Assembly: GCF_021018805.1 (NCBI RefSeq)
Contig: NC_086259.1
Coordinates: 12,367,001 to 12,431,000, forward strand
Length of the DNA: 64,000 bases
Origin: Prinia subflava
Taxonomy: Eukaryota > Chordata > Aves > Passeriformes > Cisticolidae
Direction of reading: 5' to 3'
Shown here: positions 59,426 to 64,000 of the stretch, piece after piece
Position numbering within the stretch: the stretch's first letter is position 1
Layout of the letters: every line of letters starts with the position of its first letter
Translations under genes and position numbers: made by a program
Notes under the pieces: generated by a model
Seen by the model: only the letters and a program-made list of their open reading frames with translations
Told to the model about the DNA's origin: nothing
The model's database searches: none

Positions 59426-60810
59426 ATCGAAGTCAAAATGAAGAATGTACAGTCAGAGTAGCCAGACTTCTCTGTTTTCCACACCACACTTGATCTCATG
59501 AAGCCAGAAAATGAAGTGTCATTATGTGCCTTAAACAGAACTTTTCATTCCACTTGTGCTCCAGAAGAGGAACTGTGTTAGGTGGATTTGAGTATTGCTC
59601 TTTTTACATGAACAAAAGCAATCTTCTTCATTCCTCCTGTTCTATTTAAGCAGTTTCCTTGCTGGTTCTGATGACAGTCACGTAATCTCCTAATTCACAC
59701 ATAATGTAAAAGCTGGCTAATGACTGGCAAGATTTATTTTCATATTACTGACTACATATACAAAATGTAAATGTAGATGCTAGAAATATTCAGCATCTTA
59801 ACTTTTACTTAACCATTCTGATTTGCTCAGTTGAATCCCCTTAGAAATGTAGATAATATTAGTTGAATATTTCAGACTTCGAACATAATGCTTATAATCT
59901 AAAATTAAATTATTTGCATTTTTAAAGAAAAATGTCTGTGTTTATCACTATAATTGACAGTGCAGAGAGGACCTGTTTCTAACACTGGGATGCACAATTA
60001 AAAAAAAAATGAACTTAAAATGTCCACATGCATTAAAGAATCAGTTTAAATCAACAACCTGAGCCAGGCCTTAGAAATGGGCATTAGGATAAAATGTGCT
60101 GTTGTATTTTATGCTCTACTGCAGTAAATGAAATTTAAAAATGAGCTGGAGGTTAAAAACATCTCTAAAATACATGGTTATAGACACTCCTGGAATTACG
60201 ATAAAGGTTAGGAATTCATCATAGTTTTTAAAAAAAATTATAAGTTCAAGACTGCAATTAATTACTGCATCTAAAGAAAGAACACCGAGTGACTGAACAG
60301 GAAGTTTTAGCACAGAGTTACAATTAAGTTCTCCTTTCTTTATCTGATTGTCTCTGTAACATGCCAGGAAATACCACCAGACATGGATTAGTGTCACACT
60401 CCTGGAGCTGTAGGTGACTTGAGAAATTCCATAATCCTTCACTCATAGCAGAGGATCCCAGTTCCAGAGGGGCTCATAGGAACACTCTAAATATTTAGCA
60501 CTTAATGAGGAGAAAGGCTTTGGGCAAGGCAAGTATGGAGGGAGAGGGAAAACTGTAAATTATTAAATGTTTCAAGAATTATGACTGTTACTAAATGACT
60601 GCAGTTACACGTGCTATATCGTTTGTAAAGGGAGGTGATTATTAAACAAAGCAAGATTAAAACAGAATGCTGAAATCACTTTAAAGAACTCAAGAACTGT
60701 TCTCTCTTGATAGGTTTATACCATAACATCCATAAAATATCTATAAAGATAGATTTTTCAAAACCTAGTGAAACATTTAGGCAGAGCATCCTGCTACTAA
60801 CAAAAAACCA

Positions 60811-60826
60811 AAATAAATAAATAAAT
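60811..60826 (+). repeat. (AAAT)n simple repeat
   Basis: Four near-perfect AAAT/ATAA units. Confidence 0.8.
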
Positions 60827-61211
60827 GCTAGCTTGGATAGGCTTAGAAATGCTGCAGTATAATAAACATGTTCATGAACTAATCTCTTACAGAGTGTTGA
60901 TATTTTGATGTGCTTCTGAGGAAGAAAGCTCAGAATATACAACTGTTTTTCATATGATAGTTTATGTCAGACGAGGTGGCAAAATAATTACAAAATTTTG
61001 ACTTGCTAAAGTCCTCATTATATTTTCTCTTACTCTTACTCTTTATTTTTTCTAAAGCTTCTACTTACAATTATTTGTAATAAACAGGAAAGAAGAATAC
61101 CCTTCAAATATCACTAAATTGAGTATGTTTCTACATAACAAAAGTCAAAATCCACATTCCAACTTGAATGTATGTTGTGCATCTCTTTGTTACTGGTAAA
61201 GTACATCTTAC

Positions 61212-61281
61212 CTTTCTCTTTGCCAATTATGTGCATCATCTTAAACATTATTTTCTCTGAGAATTGCTGCTCCACGTAAAA
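61212..61281 (-). CDS. Candidate internal coding exon (70 nt), unrecognised gene
   Basis: On the minus strand the acceptor TTCTATTTTTTTGCAG is followed by 70 nt and the consensus donor AAAG/GTAAGATG. Two of the three frames are closed by stops; the open one encodes FYVEQQFSEKIMFKMMHIIG followed by KEK, with coding-like codon choice (GAG, CAG, GTG, TAC). A helical, charged and Met-rich segment is implied. The protein family is not recognised and no partner exon was securely found within the window, so the parent gene would have introns of many kilobases. Confidence 0.45.
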
Positions 61282-62202
61282 CTGCAAAAAAATAGAAAAA
61301 GGAAATGGTCACATTGTTACTTTCTTAAGGTCATAATATAAATTGTCACTCCTGTTACTATAGAAACAGAATGGATTTCATCACTCCAAGGCATGCAGTG
61401 ATAATTGTTCTGCTTTCAGTCTGTGGATAGGTAGTTAATGGTGCCAGTTGCTGTTAGCACACACAGACTATTGTCATCTAAGCACAAAGCTGCTGCCTCC
61501 TGTTCTGTCGCTGTGAGCTTTCCTAACCATCAGCAATTCATAAGGGAACATTCAGGCAGAATGAAGAGCTGTTCACAGGCCTCTGTTGTGTGGCTGAAAC
61601 ACAATTCCCTGCAGGAATTCTGTTTTCAAATGAAAACCAAATAAATATGACACAGCACAGAGTGCTTCTTCAGATTGTCCTGTCAAGTCTTTGCACAAAA
61701 ACTGTTTTCTGAGCGGTAGCTTGTAAAATTTGCATGATATTGAGAAAAGCTTCAGTTGACATCCCATCTACAGAGAAAGCTTTCACTGGTACAGCCAGGT
61801 ACCATGAGTTTACAACACACATCTCTGTGCAATTGCATATTTTAACCTTGAGATTATAAACAGAAGAATGGATACTAAATAAATGCAAATACTGCAGTTC
61901 TGGGAGACCACAGTTATTCCAGGGGTGCTCAAATTTCGGCTCATTTAGAGCACAGAAGTTGAAAGTAATATGGGAAAAGTGAAAGCAATATGGGATAAGA
62001 GAACAACTCTCCAAATTCCAGCATTATCCAGTCTCAATCCAAAACTTAGTTGCATCAGTTTTAAAATACGTGCACTCTAAAATGAGCAGATAATGGGTTA
62101 CTAAAACTATTGTTATCACTTTTACTCAGGTTTCGCTTAAAACATGAAATATTTATTCCCAATCAGTTATTCTCAGTTCATGTTAATTTGGCCATAATTA
62201 AT

Positions 62203-62238
62203 GGAATATTATCCCCCATTATAATGGGGAATATTATC
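62203..62238. repeat. Short direct repeat around a 16-bp palindrome
   Basis: GGAATATTATC occurs at 62203-62213 and again at 62228-62238; between them lies the perfect palindrome CCCCATTATAATGGGG (62214-62229). Confidence 0.85.
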
Positions 62239-64000
62239 TCCCTATAAGAGATGCAGCTAATGTCTAGTTTAAATATTAATGAGCTTATTCTTTATAAGGA
62301 TAACTGCAATGCTTTATATAGATTAGTCAAGCATACAGATGCTTTTCTTAAAAGGGATGTGCTCCAAATCAATAGGGTTACAGGTTAACTATAAAACACT
62401 GGTTTCTGTACTTAACCTTCCTTGCTTAACACCATGAAACACATAAATTGTACACAGGATCCTATTTCCCTCTGACATATGTCTGTGTAATTTGGTGCTG
62501 GAACTCTTTCACAAACCAGTGCTATATGAAAAGCAATTGCCTTTTCTTGTCAATTTTCCCAGTCTAGGACTGACAAAAATGCTGTAATGAATTACAGCAG
62601 TGTATCATCAAAAATAGACATTTATGCAAAGTACTATGAAAACTGAATTATAACTGGAATTATACTTGGAAAGGTCTGTTTAGAGGTCCCATCTGTGAAC
62701 ACAGAAAATTATAACAGACAAAACGTTGATGGTGGTATAATTTATGAATACCTATAATGACATTAGCTCTTGCTGGACAGATAAAACCACCAAGCCTTAC
62801 AACTCCTGAACAGTTCTTCTATTAATTATTTCTTCTCAGATCCTAAGAATTGTAACATATGGATTCTTACTCATGAGATTTTATGCAGTGTATCCCTGCG
62901 TGTCTCAGACTCCTGAGGTTTTCCCAATTCCCCTGGGAATCATCTCTCTGTTATTCATACATATGTACATACATACCCTACTTACTTTGTATTTAGGTCA
63001 CATCAGCTATGTGCACACAGCAGCACCAAACAGGTCACCATATGTCCAAAAATTCCACATATATTTGTTATGTATGTGCATTGTGATATGCATTTGATTT
63101 ACTACAGTGAGCATACACATTTGTTCAGAAAAATGGTAACTACAATTAGAATTTTGGCAATGTATCAGCTACACAGTAAAGTCAGTTTTCTTGAGAAACA
63201 TCAGGGTTGCTGCATGAGTGCTCCCTAGTGCAGATACACATACAACTTCCCCACAAATCTCAGACAAATATGATAGCCTTGTGTTTTCTGAAGAGTTTAC
63301 TTTTTTTGGCAGACAGCCAGGCTGAAAAGATTCTGCTGGAACTCTGTAAGCCATATTTGGTAATATCTCACTTCCTAGCAAGCATATATAAAACTATGTG
63401 AGAGGAGAAACAAGGTTCCAATTCTCCCCCCTTTGACAAGAACCTAGAGGAAAGAAAACCAGCAGTGTTGTCTGCCAATGTGGCTTCCTGCAGAAAGCTG
63501 GGAAAGGCTGTGACCATGATTCCTGCCCTTCAGGCCCTGGCACATTTGGCCACAACCTGGCTCATTTGCTCAGGACAGGCATTGAGCTGGGACTTGGAAC
63601 AGAAACAAACTGTGATCAGTGAAGTTGTGTTGACTTTTTTTAACAAGTGTTTGCTTTGAGCAAGTATAGCTAAAATAAATTGACCATAATAGGAAGAGAG
63701 TAATTTAGGAATATTCAGTAGTCAACTTGACTCCCATAATTCTTTGTTAGAGAAAATATTGACTACTTCACCTTCATAAATGATACTGCACTGTGTGACA
63801 ACATAATGTTTTCTAACCTGAACTGAACCAGAATGCATTCTATGGCAAAAAGACAAATGAAAATTAAGTAAGAACAAATTACATACAATGGTATGAAGAA
63901 CAGCAGTACAATTAAAATTTGGAGAGCAATGGCCCAGCAAAAGTGGCATTCCTTTCCTATTCCAAATATCAGGTGGTGAGAACAGTACTTTGTAAGCAAA
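62239..64000. other. Stretch with no supported gene
   Basis: A plus-strand frame open from a good acceptor (62839) to a stop at 63097 is noted under rejected items. Nothing else is recognised. Confidence 0.5.

Larger units (their letters stand above)
52034..61211. other. Stretch with no recognised gene
   Basis: AT-rich. Apart from two X-box-like sites, a hairpin at 59.4 kb and an (AAAT)n repeat, I see nothing identifiable. The open frames (for example 108 codons on the minus strand at 60116-60442) have no domain or splice support. Confidence 0.5.

Noticed and set aside
60116..60442. 108-codon minus-strand frame
   Set aside because: ATG-initiated but no domain, no acceptor matching the phase of the exon at 61212, hydrophobic AT-rich codons fit chance.
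62840..63097. Possible terminal exon of 86 codons after a good acceptor, in a phase that could follow the microexon
   Set aside because: Translation is hydrophobic and partly from CATA-type repeats; 10 kb from the previous candidate with nothing else to link them.

Overview
The window looks like nuclear DNA of a bird. It is AT-rich and gene-poor with vertebrate exon/intron structure. It carries several CR1 LINE fragments with the sauropsid CR1 3-prime signature and one solo LTR of an endogenous retrovirus. I found no bacterial, viral or organellar gene order.

Two protein genes are secure. (1) 9478-10488, minus strand: an intact single-exon rhodopsin-class GPCR of 336 residues, closest to the leukotriene B4 receptor (BLT) family. 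(2) 23586-37262, plus strand: a complete six-exon lysosomal phospholipase A2 of the PLA2G15/LCAT family. It encodes 417 residues; all splice sites follow GT/AG, the phases join, the Ser-Asp-His triad is intact, and a CpG-island promoter covers exon 1.

Layout. 1-8.7 kb: no secure gene; a 363-bp solo LTR with 6-bp target duplication at 6902-7264; a possible terminal coding exon at 8749-8951 (minus). 9.4-10.7 kb: the GPCR with a candidate poly(A) signal and TATA-like box. 10.7-23.2 kb: gene desert with an isolated CpG-rich 200-bp block (14.3 kb), an old CR1 (15.6-16.2 kb) and a perfect 21-bp inverted repeat (22.8 kb). 23.2-41 kb: PLA2G15 and its probable long 3-prime UTR, with an unexplained antisense open frame at 39.2-39.6 kb. 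41-64 kb: no recognised gene, but three CR1 fragments, a cluster of RFX-type X-box palindromes (48.8-57 kb), and candidate exons on both strands (plus: 45.8, 48.3, 52.0 kb; minus: 61.2 kb), which may belong to unrecognised long-intron genes or to noncoding RNA.

The two secure genes both relate to lipids (a lysosomal phospholipase and a receptor for a lipid mediator), but nothing in the sequence shows that they are co-regulated. I did not find a convincing new biological system. The best leads are the X-box cluster, the phase-compatible exon chain near it, and the 61.2-kb minus-strand exon.
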